Assembly (NCBI GenBank): GCA_029269125.1
Contig: JARHXX010000013.1
Coordinates: 1-64,000 of the forward strand
Direction of reading: 5' to 3'
Length of the DNA stretch: 64,000 nt
Source of the DNA: Kiritimatiellaeota bacterium B1221
GTDB lineage: Bacteria > Verrucomicrobiota > Kiritimatiellia > SS1-B-03-39 > UBA6053
How positions within the stretch are numbered: position 1 is the first letter of the stretch; each line of letters begins with the position of its first letter. Under the pieces are notes generated by a model. It saw only the letters and a list, made by a program, of their open reading frames with translations. It was not told the DNA's origin and ran no database searches. Both the position numbers and the translations under genes were made by a program. Positions 17,971 to 28,628 of this stretch are shown here, in pieces.

Positions 17971-18729
17971 TTATGTTCTGCGTTTCCCCGTGGCCAGCAG
18001 TGCGATCATTCCCCCCAACAGCAATGCCAAAGATGCGGGTTCCGGAATGACGGCCAAACCGATGAGCTGGGTATCGAGGGTGTAACCTGTGGATCCTACT
18101 CCGGTGGTGAGGATTTCAATTCCGGTCGCATTGAGTCCATCAAGTTCTAAATCCGTGAGGGTGAAACTTGCACCGTAGACTGTCCGGTTGAGGGTGCCGC
18201 TGGTGCTTCGCTGGTATGTTTCACTATATAAAGGAGTGCTGGGGTTGGTGCCGCCATGTGTTGAGGCATTAAACTGCTTCAGATCCAGATTGGCACTGTC
18301 CAGCCGGGTGCCGGTTGCATCCAATGCGTAAATGGTAATGCTGGTTCCCCAGTAATTTTGATCCGAGGTGCCCTGATTTCCCATGAGGATCACTTGTATG
18401 CTGTCCGAGAGTTGGGCTCCAAACTGGGCCTCAAAGTCTGTGTTTAAAGTACCCGTGCTCATGTCGAGACCATTGAGTGCGCCATCGATGTCGGTCGGGG
18501 CGGAGCCCGCTCCGATATAACCTCCGCTATTTGCATTCTGAATAAAGCCCGTTGCGCTGTAAAGTGTGCCGGTGGTTACACCGTTGATGGTTACGGTGTT
18601 TAATTCGCCATCGGTATGGGTGACCGCCGAGACAGGAACCAGCACCGCGGATGTGGACGCCATTGCTAACAGGCAGCACAAAGACAAAAAAGCGGTGAAA
18701 TGACGGGTGCAGAAGTTGGGAATTTGCAT
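17971..18729 (-). CDS. PEP-CTERM sorted secreted protein
   Basis: 252 residues. An N-terminal signal peptide (FTAFLSLCCLLAMASTSA) and a C-terminal sorting signal (IPEPASLALLLGGMIALLA, then GKRRT) mark it as an exosortase substrate that is exported and processed near the surface. The body is rich in Thr, Gly and Asn with predicted beta structure and no recognisable enzyme motif. Monocistronic; upstream is a 170-base non-coding stretch with the inverted repeat GTGAG-TGAT-CTCAC at 18831-18844. A second PEP-CTERM protein is at 45414-46223. No exosortase gene is in the window. Confidence 0.88.
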   Translation of the reverse strand: MQIPNFCTRHFTAFLSLCCLLAMASTSAVLVPVSAVTHTDGELNTVTINGVTTGTLYSATGFIQNANSGGYIGAGSAPTDIDGALNGLDMSTGTLNTDFEAQFGAQLSDSIQVILMGNQGTSDQNYWGTSITIYALDATGTRLDSANLDLKQFNASTHGGTNPSTPLYSETYQRSTSGTLNRTVYGASFTLTDLELDGLNATGIEILTTGVGSTGYTLDTQLIGLAVIPEPASLALLLGGMIALLATGKRRT

Positions 18730-18830
18730 GGGGAGGCTTCCTTATTATTGCGGATCAACGAAAAAGTTTATTTTGAAACTGTGCTCTGAAAATAGTGGAT
18801 TTGATTTGCACGCACAATCTTTTTTTTTGT

Positions 18831-18844
18831 GTGAGTGATCTCAC
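18831..18844. promoter_or_regulatory. Inverted repeat upstream of PEP-CTERM gene
   Basis: GTGAG-TGAT-CTCAC, a 14-base inverted repeat about 100 bases upstream of the PEP-CTERM gene start and downstream of the HAD phosphatase stop, next to a T9 tract (on the plus strand). It may be an operator for the PEP-CTERM gene. Inference from symmetry only. Confidence 0.3.
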
Positions 18845-18899
18845 GGCTCCGCCAGTTGGGCGTTCACGTGGAGAAATTTGCAGTGTGCGGGGCGGAGAT

Positions 18900-19568
18900 T
18901 TAACAGGTCCGGGGGAGGGGAAGACTGCCATCCAGGGGTAAGGCATCCAATTGCGGGACCCAGCGGTCGGCACCCGGCAGCCCTTCTTTTTTATGGGTCG
19001 TCAAAACCCCCACAGAGCGCATGCCCCCGGCGATGGCGGCCTCGATCCCGTAAGGAGCGTCTTCAAAGACGACGCAGTTCTGCGGAGGCCGTCCTGCGAT
19101 TGCGGCGGCTTTGAGAAAAACCTCCGGATCGGGTTTGCCGCAGGAAACATCCTCCGCACTCACGATGCCGCAGAAAAAGTTCCGAAGATCCATCATCTCA
19201 AAAATCATTTCGACATTCTCCCGTTGGGTGGAGGTGCCAATGACCGCGGGGATCCCTGCATCGCGCAGGCTTTGCAGATAGGTTCTCACTCCCGGTAATA
19301 CCCGCACGCCTTGCTCTTCCACCACTTCCCGGTAAAGGGCTTCCTTGCGCAGAGACCAGGTTTTGATTTGTGCCGGATCGGTTCCCCACTGCAAAATTTC
19401 AGGGAAAATCACTTCGTTACGCTTTCCGAAACCACGCAAAAAATGATCGGACGGGAGGGGAAGGCCGGTTTCTCCGGACAGTCGTTCCCAGGAAATTTCA
19501 TGGGCTTTCGCGGAGTCAATAATCACCCCATCCCAGTCAAACAAGGCCGCCCAAGTGGGTGAAGTCAC
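18900..19568 (-). CDS. HAD-superfamily phosphatase/phosphoglucomutase-like
   Basis: 222 residues. HAD subfamily IA: nucleophile motif DWDGVIIDS (the first residue of the usual DxDGT is preserved as Asp-Trp-Asp), motif II IGTST, motif III Lys in CGKPDPEVF and motif IV VFEDAPYGIEAA. Resembles beta-phosphoglucomutases and small sugar phosphatases; substrate unknown. The start is a GTG at 19568, two bases after the pyrG stop, with GGAG (in GCGGAGCTT) eight bases upstream, so it is co-transcribed with pyrG. A similar HAD enzyme is at 50943-51578. Confidence 0.8.
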   Translation of the reverse strand: MTSPTWAALFDWDGVIIDSAKAHEISWERLSGETGLPLPSDHFLRGFGKRNEVIFPEILQWGTDPAQIKTWSLRKEALYREVVEEQGVRVLPGVRTYLQSLRDAGIPAVIGTSTQRENVEMIFEMMDLRNFFCGIVSAEDVSCGKPDPEVFLKAAAIAGRPPQNCVVFEDAPYGIEAAIAGGMRSVGVLTTHKKEGLPGADRWVPQLDALPLDGSLPLPRTC

Positions 19569-19570
19569 TT

Positions 19571-21493
<1,923 letters not shown>

Positions 21494-21691
21494 ATGGGAA
21501 CCGGACGTAAATTCAACAAAACCAACATCACCCGCCCCCGCAAAGGTGGCGCTGCGAAAGTAAACCGTCAGAACACGCAACGGAAGCGCTTGATTGCGTT
21601 GGGCGTTTCTGAAGAAGAAGCTGCCAAGCTGAATCCCCGTGAAGTGCGCGATATGCTCAAACGCCCGGCGAAGATTTCTGCCGAAGGTTAA
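21494..21691 (+). CDS. Small basic protein, PVC-superphylum signature type
   Basis: 65 residues, strongly basic (many Lys and Arg), with the pattern GTGRKFNKTNITRPRKG, then a Gln/Asn/Arg segment and NPREVRDMLKRP. It matches my memory of the conserved small basic protein used as a signature of Verrucomicrobiota, Chlamydiae and relatives, thought to bind nucleic acid and be ribosome-associated. GGAG lies seven bases upstream of the ATG. fabI follows after 29 bases and is probably co-transcribed. The lineage-specific identity is one of the better taxonomic clues here. Confidence 0.8.
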   Translation: MGTGRKFNKTNITRPRKGGAAKVNRQNTQRKRLIALGVSEEEAAKLNPREVRDMLKRPAKISAEG

Positions 21692-21720
21692 TTCTCTTTT
21701 AAAGTTCTGGAGTTCTGAAA

Positions 21721-22530
21721 ATGATTGAAGCTGGTAAAACATATGTTGTGATGGGACTGCTTGATGCAGATTCTATTGCCTACGCAATTGGGAAAACCAT
21801 CGAATCCTTTGGTGGCAAAGTCATTTTTACGGTGCAAAGCGAGCGCATGAAGAAAATTTTCTTCGATCGCAGCAAAAAGCTCACCGATGCGGACCGCGAG
21901 AACCTGGATATCCGTTTTTGTGATGTCACCAATGATGAAGAGGTCAAGGCCCTGTTCGACAGCATCGAAGGCCCGATTTCCGGCATGGTGCACTCCATTG
22001 GTTTCAGTAATCCCAAAACCTGCCTGGGTGAAGAATTCCATACGGACGCTTATGATGATCTGATGAAAGGATTTCAGATTTCGGCGGTTTCACTGGCGAC
22101 GGTTACCCGTTATGCCGCGCCCAAAATGGTGGAGGGCGGTTCGGTGGTTACGCTGACTTTTGCTTCGGAGCGTGCATTTGCCTTTTACAATTGGATGGGC
22201 GTTAACAAAGCCGCTTTGGAAGCTGTCGTGCGTGGTTTGGCCCGTCGACATGGAAAAGAAAACGTCCGGGTGAATGCGGTATCTGCCGGTCCGGTTTTTA
22301 CCATCGCGGCAAAACATATTCCCGGATTTGAAGAACTGGGTAACACCTGGAAGAAATCCAGCCCCTTGAATTGGGATCCGAAAAATGCTCAACCGGAAGT
22401 TGCCGGGGTGGTGGCATTCCTTCTGGGGAACTATTCCAAACAGATTACCGGACAAACCATTTACGTGGATGGTGGCGCTTCTATTATTGGCGGCGAATTG
22501 ATGCCGCACGAATTGCCGGAAGGTAGTTGA
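21721..22530 (+). CDS. fabI: Enoyl-[ACP] reductase FabI
   Basis: 269 residues. NADH-dependent reduction of trans-2-enoyl-ACP, the last step of each fatty acid elongation cycle. A divergent SDR fold with the FabI-type Tyr156-x6-Lys163 pair (FYNWMGVNK), the segment VHSIGFS, RVNAVSAGPV and a C-terminal GQTIYVDGGASI. The residue before the catalytic Tyr that is Tyr146 in E. coli FabI falls in LTFASER and is not Tyr, a small departure. The short distance to the small basic protein gene suggests joint transcription. Confidence 0.9.
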   Translation: MIEAGKTYVVMGLLDADSIAYAIGKTIESFGGKVIFTVQSERMKKIFFDRSKKLTDADRENLDIRFCDVTNDEEVKALFDSIEGPISGMVHSIGFSNPKTCLGEEFHTDAYDDLMKGFQISAVSLATVTRYAAPKMVEGGSVVTLTFASERAFAFYNWMGVNKAALEAVVRGLARRHGKENVRVNAVSAGPVFTIAAKHIPGFEELGNTWKKSSPLNWDPKNAQPEVAGVVAFLLGNYSKQITGQTIYVDGGASIIGGELMPHELPEGS

Positions 22531-22609
22531 TTTTTCTTAAACAGAACTTGCCAAACTGAGGGTTCTTGGGCTAAGTAGAGTTCGGTTTGGAAACAAATAT
22601 TTTATATGC

Positions 22610-22700
22610 GGAGAGATGGCTGAGTGGTCTAAGGCACCTGATTGCTAATCAGGCGTACGAAATTTTCGTACCGGGGGTTCAAATCCCCCTCTCTCCGCCA
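22610..22700 (+). tRNA. tRNA-Ser (anticodon GCU)
   Basis: A complete cloverleaf with long variable arm. Acceptor GGAGAGA pairs with TCTCTCC, discriminator G and encoded CCA. The anticodon stem CCTGA/TCAGG encloses loop TTGCTAA with anticodon GCT, reading AGU and AGC serine codons. The long variable arm (GTACGAAA-TTTTCGTAC) is typical of serine tRNAs, and the T-loop is GTTCAAATC. A pyrimidine-rich T tract follows. trkA starts 35 bases downstream. Confidence 0.97.
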
Positions 22701-22735
22701 CTTTTTTCCCCTTTTTCCAACTGACGGGAAACGCA

Positions 22736-24085
22736 ATGCGAATACTTTTACTTGGCGCAGGAACCTCAGGGCGCATGCTGGCATCCCGCCTCTGTGCCGA
22801 GCAGCATGATGTGGTACTCGTTGACCGAGATCCGGTGGCGCTGGAACAGGTGGAAGCGCAGATGGATCTTCTCACCATTCAGGGTGATGCCGCCGATCCC
22901 AGTATTCTCGAAGTCGCGGGCATTGGCCGTACTGATTTGGTGGTCGCCCTGACCGATCAGGAGTCGGTCAACATTCTCGCCTGCTCGTTGGCTCATATTT
23001 CAGGGGTCCCCCGGAAAGTGGCCCGGGTCAGCAGCAATGCGTACACCGGGGCAAACGGAAATTTTGACCTGCGGGAGTTGGGGATCGATCTGATTATTAA
23101 TCAACAGCACGAATGTGCCAAAGAGTTGTTTAATATCCTCCGTATTCCCGGCGCACAAGAGGCCGTGGGGCTGCTGGAAGACCGGGTGCTTTGCGTAGGC
23201 GTGCAAATTCCGACCGATTGCCCCTTACTGGCCGGCGCGCTCAAGGAAAGTCCCTATCACGAAATTTTATCCACCATTCGTTTTGTCGCGTACATGCGTG
23301 GTGGAAAGCTGAAGATCCCCCGCGGGGAAACCGCGTTTGCCATTGGCGATATCGTGTATTTGGTGGGGGACCCGGAAAAAGTCAGAGCCTTTCTGAAATT
23401 TCTGCTTCCCGGAGAGGAGGGATATTCCCGGGTGGTGATTGCCGGGGGTGGTCAGTTGGGATTGCAACTGGCCCGCCGCTTGGAGAAGGACAGTCAATTT
23501 AATGTGACCCTGCTCGAATCCGAAGCCGAGCGGGCGGATTATTGTTCCGAAGAATTGGAGCGGACCCTGATTTTGCATGGCAGTTCATTGGATCAGGACA
23601 TGATGGCGGAGTTGGGCATTAACGGTCAAACCTCTTTTGTGGCGGTGACCGGTGATGATGAAAATAATATCATGTCCTGTCTGGTTGCTGAAAAACTGGG
23701 GGCGCATTTTACGATTTCGCGGGTGGACAAGGCGACTTACCAACCGATTATTGATTCACTGGCATTGGTGGACCGGGTGATTAGTCCGCATAGCAGCCTG
23801 ATCAATTCGATTTATCATTTTGTGCGCGGGAGCTCGGTAATGGGAGACCGTATCCTTCAGAAAATTCCGGGAGAAGTGGTGGATTTTCTTATTGGGGAGG
23901 AGCACAAATGGAACGGGAAAAAGGTGATGAATATCAAACTGCCCAAAGGTTGTTTGCTGAGTATGATCTTGCGTGACACCAATTTGATTGTGGCGACAGG
24001 GGATTTGAAGCTGGAAACGGGTGACCGGATTTTGTTATACGGACTGCCCAAGGCGATCAGGCGAATCGAGGATTTGCTTTCCTGA
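22736..24085 (+). CDS. trkA: Trk potassium uptake regulatory subunit TrkA
   Basis: 449 residues. Cytoplasmic nucleotide-binding subunit of the Trk K+ channel. Two RCK units in tandem: the first Rossmann motif GAGTSGRML near residue 7 with acidic VLVDRD, the second GGGQLGLQLARRLE near residue 240 with TLLESEAERA. Each is followed by a TrkA-C subdomain. The pair binds NAD(H) or ATP and gates TrkH. trkH follows after 10 bases. Confidence 0.95.
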   Translation: MRILLLGAGTSGRMLASRLCAEQHDVVLVDRDPVALEQVEAQMDLLTIQGDAADPSILEVAGIGRTDLVVALTDQESVNILACSLAHISGVPRKVARVSSNAYTGANGNFDLRELGIDLIINQQHECAKELFNILRIPGAQEAVGLLEDRVLCVGVQIPTDCPLLAGALKESPYHEILSTIRFVAYMRGGKLKIPRGETAFAIGDIVYLVGDPEKVRAFLKFLLPGEEGYSRVVIAGGGQLGLQLARRLEKDSQFNVTLLESEAERADYCSEELERTLILHGSSLDQDMMAELGINGQTSFVAVTGDDENNIMSCLVAEKLGAHFTISRVDKATYQPIIDSLALVDRVISPHSSLINSIYHFVRGSSVMGDRILQKIPGEVVDFLIGEEHKWNGKKVMNIKLPKGCLLSMILRDTNLIVATGDLKLETGDRILLYGLPKAIRRIEDLLS

Positions 24086-24095
24086 GGAACCACGC

Positions 24096-25547
24096 ATGAA
24101 TTCCCGGTGTGTCTTTCATCTTGTTTCTTATCTCATTGGTTTTGTTTCGCTTGCCATGGGCACTTGTGCATTGGTTGCCTGGATTTATGGAGACGGATGG
24201 GACGTCATTCGGCAAATTCTAACCGCCAGTGGAGCAGGGCTGCTGCTGGGGGGAGGGCTGTGGTATGTGACGCTCGGGCCGGTAAATCTGACCCGTAAAG
24301 ATGGTTTTGCGATTGTGAGTTTTGGGTGGATGTGTGTGGGGGCTGTGGGAGCTTTGCCCTATATTTTAACCGGTGCGATTCCTTCCCCTGTCGATGCCAT
24401 CTTCGAAACCATCAGTGGATTTACCACCACGGGGTCCACTATTCTGACTGATATTGAAGTTTTGCCGAGGGGAATCATCTTTTGGCGCAGTCTTACCCAG
24501 TGGCTGGGGGGCATGGGGGTGCTTTTATTATGTGTGGCCATTTTGCCTTTTCTTGGGGTGGGGGGCATGCAGATCTACCGCGCAGAAATGCCGGGGCCCA
24601 GTAAAGATCGATTGACCCCGAGAATCGGGAACACCGCGAAATTGCTGTATGGGGTCTATTTATTGCTCACGGTTACGCAAATTCTGTTGCTGATGCTTGC
24701 GGGGATGAATGTATTCGATGCGGTGAATCACACATTTTGCACCGTGTCTACCGGGGGCTTCAGTCCTTATAATAACAGTCTTGCCGCCTTCGACTCCACC
24801 TGGATCCATAGCATTGTGATTGTGTTTATGATTTTGGCCGGAATTAACTTTTCCCTGCACTTTCAGTTTCTGCGCGGGCGCTGGAATGTGTTTCAGCGCT
24901 CTTCCGAAACCAAAGCCTATCTTTTTCTTATCTTCGGAGCCAGTTTGCTGGTGGCTTGGAATCTGTGGACACATCAGGCTGACGGCTCCCCGGGCATTCA
25001 GTTCAGAGATGCGCTCTTCCAGGTGGTTTCGATTATTACCACGACCGGATTTGCCACAGCCGACTATGATCTTTGGCCCCTGTTTGGCAAAATCATCATC
25101 TTTATTCTTCTGTTTAGTGGTGGCTGTGCGGGCTCGACGGCTGGTGGGCTGAAAGTGATGCGCAGTTTGGTGCTGTTTAAGGAAGTGTTTCGTCAGATTA
25201 AATTGTACATGCAGCCGCAGGCTGTGCTCAAAGTGCGGCTGGACCGCCAATCTGTTTCCGGAAATATTGTGTCCGGTATCATGGCTTTTGCTTTTTGCTA
25301 TTTTATGCTGATCGTGCTGTTCACCTTGGTCATGACCTTTTATTTGCCGGATCTGACTTCCGCATATTCTGCTGCCATCACCTGTTTGAGCAATGTGGGG
25401 CCCGGATTTTCCGTGATCGGACCCACCCAAAATTTTGCGTCGATTGATGATATGGGGAAACTTCTACTGTCTTTTTGCATGCTTTTGGGGCGCTTGGAGC
25501 TGTTTACGATTTTGGTGTTGTTTTCGCCGGGATTCTGGAAACGCTAA
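24096..25547 (+). CDS. trkH: Trk potassium uptake membrane subunit TrkH
   Basis: 483 residues and about ten transmembrane helices in four pore repeats. The selectivity-filter loops are visible: ISGFTTTGSTI, CTVSTGGFSPY, SIITTTGFATADY and CLSNVGPGFSVIG, each with the conserved Gly. K+ permeation at the inner membrane, controlled by TrkA encoded just upstream. The start at 24096 is preceded by GAGGA at good spacing; the frame is open further upstream into trkA. Confidence 0.95.
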   Translation: MNSRCVFHLVSYLIGFVSLAMGTCALVAWIYGDGWDVIRQILTASGAGLLLGGGLWYVTLGPVNLTRKDGFAIVSFGWMCVGAVGALPYILTGAIPSPVDAIFETISGFTTTGSTILTDIEVLPRGIIFWRSLTQWLGGMGVLLLCVAILPFLGVGGMQIYRAEMPGPSKDRLTPRIGNTAKLLYGVYLLLTVTQILLLMLAGMNVFDAVNHTFCTVSTGGFSPYNNSLAAFDSTWIHSIVIVFMILAGINFSLHFQFLRGRWNVFQRSSETKAYLFLIFGASLLVAWNLWTHQADGSPGIQFRDALFQVVSIITTTGFATADYDLWPLFGKIIIFILLFSGGCAGSTAGGLKVMRSLVLFKEVFRQIKLYMQPQAVLKVRLDRQSVSGNIVSGIMAFAFCYFMLIVLFTLVMTFYLPDLTSAYSAAITCLSNVGPGFSVIGPTQNFASIDDMGKLLLSFCMLLGRLELFTILVLFSPGFWKR

Positions 25548-25625
25548 CCGGGAGGCGCAACGGAGGGTTTTTCTCAAGTGTTCTCCGCTTGTCATCCTTA
25601 TTCAGATGGATTAGCCTGATGAAAT

Positions 25626-27107
25626 ATGAAAAATATTCTCATCCTGTTGGCGGATCAGCACCGTGCTGATATTATGGGACACGCTGGAAACCCGGAAGTT
25701 CTAACTCCTCATTTTGACCGAATGGCCCGGGAGGGATTTCAGTTTAGCAACTGTCTGAGCAGTCATCCTCTTTGCGCCCCTTTTCGGGCCACCCTGCAGA
25801 CCGGACGGTACCCCTTTACCCATGGAGTGGTGTTTAATGATGATGTGATTGATTATGCGTTGCCCAATCTTGCGGGTCAGTTTAAATCGCAGGGCTATGC
25901 GACGGGTTTCTTCGGAAAGGGGCATTGGGACCGGAAAATCCAGCCGGGGTATCTCAATCCGGATGAACGGTTAAACTGGGAGCATTGGGTTGGCTGGAAC
26001 AACGGGCATGAGGATTACGATCTTCCCACTTTTGATGAGGACGACAACCCCTGGCTGAATGCAGAACCCCTGGCAGAACGTCCCCCGCATGATAACTGGG
26101 GTGATTTTAAACATGAGTATGCAAATCTTTTTGCTCCGGGGGTGCAGGTGGAGCAGTTAAAAACCTGGGTGGAATCTTTAGAGCCAAGCCGGGGGTGGAT
26201 TGCCCAGGTCAATTGGGGGCCTCCCCACAATATTAGTAATGTGAAAGGGTACAGGGATCCGGAGACTCTCGCGTTGTCCAAAGAGATTAACCAACAACTC
26301 GAATTGGGTTTGGAGGATGTGCATTTTGAGTCTTATATCCCCTGGTTGACCACGTTTCCCCAATATTTGGTGAGCCCAATGGTGCCGCAGTATTTTCTCG
26401 ATTTGTACGATGCGGAGAAGTTAACCGTGCCTGACAATGTGCCCGAAAAATATCATCGTCTGGTGCAGTATCAGCTCAAGGGGTATTATGCGCAAGTCAG
26501 TGCTTTGGATGCCTTAACCGGCCGAACGATGGACTGGCTCAAGCAAACCGGTCGGGATAAGGATACGATCTTAATGTACACTTCGGATCACGGTGATTTT
26601 TTGGGGAGTCACGCGAACGAAGAAAAGGTGCGGAAATTTGGCAGTGGCATTCGTGGGAAGGGGAGTCCTCATGCCTGCAATACCCGGGTGCCAATGATTT
26701 TGTGGAGTCCGGAGAATATTCAGGCGGGGAAATGTACCGATACGCCCATTGGAACCGTGGATTTATTGCCGAGCATTTGCGGGCTGGCAGGGATCCCGTG
26801 TCCGCCCTCATTGCCGGGAAAAAATTTAGCCGCGTGGGGGCTTCGCGGAGAAGGGCTGTCCAGCAATCCTCTGTTACTGACGATGCTGCATTGGCGGGCG
26901 CGCTATGACGGTCAGTATATGTATGGCGCACATGCCCGGGACGGAGAGCTGCATCCCGCCTGGTTGTATGACTTTAAGAACGATCCGCTTAATTTATCGA
27001 ACCTCATCGATGAACCGGAAAGTCAAATACTCAGAGAGCGTCTGCATCAGGAACTGCTGATGCAGATGGCGCAGGAGAAGGATCCTTTTTTAACTGAAGC
27101 CCCATAA
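25626..27107 (+). CDS. Type I sulfatase without signal peptide
   Basis: 493 residues. Alkaline-phosphatase-like sulfatase: metal-binding start NILILLADQHRAD, formylglycine-site Cys in PLCAPFRATLQTGRYP (C-x-P-x-R, with Phe where Ser is common), TGFFGKGHW, and a second metal cluster YTSDHGDFLGSH. The Cys must be oxidised to formylglycine by a maturase, which is not encoded here. The protein begins directly with the metal-binding strand and has no export signal, so cytoplasmic action on imported sulfated sugars is likely. A related enzyme with the same PLCxPFR motif is at 38632-39966. Confidence 0.88.
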   Translation: MKNILILLADQHRADIMGHAGNPEVLTPHFDRMAREGFQFSNCLSSHPLCAPFRATLQTGRYPFTHGVVFNDDVIDYALPNLAGQFKSQGYATGFFGKGHWDRKIQPGYLNPDERLNWEHWVGWNNGHEDYDLPTFDEDDNPWLNAEPLAERPPHDNWGDFKHEYANLFAPGVQVEQLKTWVESLEPSRGWIAQVNWGPPHNISNVKGYRDPETLALSKEINQQLELGLEDVHFESYIPWLTTFPQYLVSPMVPQYFLDLYDAEKLTVPDNVPEKYHRLVQYQLKGYYAQVSALDALTGRTMDWLKQTGRDKDTILMYTSDHGDFLGSHANEEKVRKFGSGIRGKGSPHACNTRVPMILWSPENIQAGKCTDTPIGTVDLLPSICGLAGIPCPPSLPGKNLAAWGLRGEGLSSNPLLLTMLHWRARYDGQYMYGAHARDGELHPAWLYDFKNDPLNLSNLIDEPESQILRERLHQELLMQMAQEKDPFLTEAP

Positions 27108-27172
27108 GGGACAGGCCGTTCGACAGGCGGAAAAGAGGGGGGGGGCGCATCTGCGACCGAATTCCCCCGTGC

Positions 27173-28444
27173 CTAGGCGGGATGCTGATCCAGCACACCG
27201 GCGTAGTAAAGGCTGCGGGCATCGGAATCTGTGCGCAGGCTTTTCACCGGAGCCTCTTCTTCGCAACGGAAGATTTTTGATTTTAAATGTGCTTTCAATG
27301 AGGGGGTGTCTGGAGCCAGTTCCCAATCGGAGATGGCCTCGAGTACGGGTTGTTCCAGCCAGAGGGCGGTCCAGTTGTCGCTGTTTGCTTCGGGAAGGAT
27401 GACGCAGGGTTCTTCGCTTTCCCCTTCGCTGAGCATACGTAATTTGTCGTGTCCCAACTCCATGGAATTACTTTTCACCAACAGCAGACCTTCTTGATTT
27501 TCAGAACGGATTCTTTCCAGCAATTCCGAAAAGCGTTTATCCAGCGCGGTCCGCGGTTTGCCGATCACTTCCACGCCGGAGGGTTGTCCCACCAGTTTGT
27601 TACTGGCGCTGCCACCAATGAAATAGATTTTTTCGACTCCGCGGTAGGATTGCATCAGTTCAATGGTCAGGTTTTGAATTTCTTCCTGCGCTTTCTTGAA
27701 AAAGTCATGACCTGCCGGTTTTTCGAAGGCGTCGTAGCCGAAAATCACCGCGCAGGAGGCTTTACGTTTGTTGCGGGTGGCATCGAAGCTGTCCGACTTA
27801 CGGAACTTCCATGCGGAGACCAGATCCTCTTTCAGTTCCTGCCAGGCATTTGCCTGACGGCTCCCTGCAGCCGGGGCCACCAGTATTTCGTGTTTGATGG
27901 CTTTGACTTTGGCACCGGACTCTTTCAGCCGCGCCGCGAAAGCCAGCCATTCGAAATCAGGGACCGGACGGAAGCCGGAAACTTTTTCGAAAGCGGCCTT
28001 ACTGACGGCTACGCCGTTGAGGCTGGCGGGTCCGCCCAACACCTGATGGCCCACTTTCATGCTTAAAGAGCGGAGGGAGGCGGCCCATTTGGCGGTGGCA
28101 TCTACTTCACTGCAGTTCAGATGTCCGGCATCGGCCCCCGCTTCGAAATGTGCTTGCAGAGCCTGGGCCCAACCGCGTGCGGGCAGGCTTCCGGGGTCCA
28201 TGAAAAACAAAATCTCGCCGGTGGATTCTTCCACTGCAGCATTCAGGGCTTTTGAGCGTAATCCTTCTTTGGATGAGATGATCTGAACCCAGTCGTGTTC
28301 TTTGGCGACGTCCTGGCTGCCATCGGTGGAACCCATATCCACCACAAACACTTCATGCTCTCCTTTTTCGGGGATTAAGGCACGTAAGCTGCGTTTTAAT
28401 TCGTCTCTGCGGTTAAAAAGTGGAAGGAAAATGGAGATTTTCAT
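27173..28444 (-). CDS. Family 2 glycosyltransferase with an added C-terminal domain
   Basis: About 423 residues from the ATG at 28444. Residues 1-225 are a GT-A fold: ISIFLPLFNRR, VVDMGSTDGS, a DPGS motif in FFMDPGSLPA where DxD would be, and a variable acceptor region. The remaining 200 residues (from SCAVIFGYDAFEKPAG) resemble, weakly, the DUF2064 domain that is fused to or next to GT2 enzymes in other bacteria, but most of its diagnostic residues are absent. No membrane helix. Substrate unknown. Convergent with the upstream sulfatase gene. Confidence 0.65.
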   Translation of the reverse strand: MKISIFLPLFNRRDELKRSLRALIPEKGEHEVFVVDMGSTDGSQDVAKEHDWVQIISSKEGLRSKALNAAVEESTGEILFFMDPGSLPARGWAQALQAHFEAGADAGHLNCSEVDATAKWAASLRSLSMKVGHQVLGGPASLNGVAVSKAAFEKVSGFRPVPDFEWLAFAARLKESGAKVKAIKHEILVAPAAGSRQANAWQELKEDLVSAWKFRKSDSFDATRNKRKASCAVIFGYDAFEKPAGHDFFKKAQEEIQNLTIELMQSYRGVEKIYFIGGSASNKLVGQPSGVEVIGKPRTALDKRFSELLERIRSENQEGLLLVKSNSMELGHDKLRMLSEGESEEPCVILPEANSDNWTALWLEQPVLEAISDWELAPDTPSLKAHLKSKIFRCEEEAPVKSLRTDSDARSLYYAGVLDQHPA

Positions 28445-28628
28445 GAGAAAAAAGGGGGTTGAGTGGTTCTGCCTACGAAAGTGCACGCACTTTATAGGAA
28501 ATCAAGCGCATAAGGCAAGTAGAAGAGAGGATGAAAGAGGCCGGAGAGAGGGGGGCGGCGGAGAGGGAGAGGGTGGGATTTCTCTTTGTTTTCCCTGCCA
28601 ATCCTCCCCGGCCGCTTTCATCTATTCT

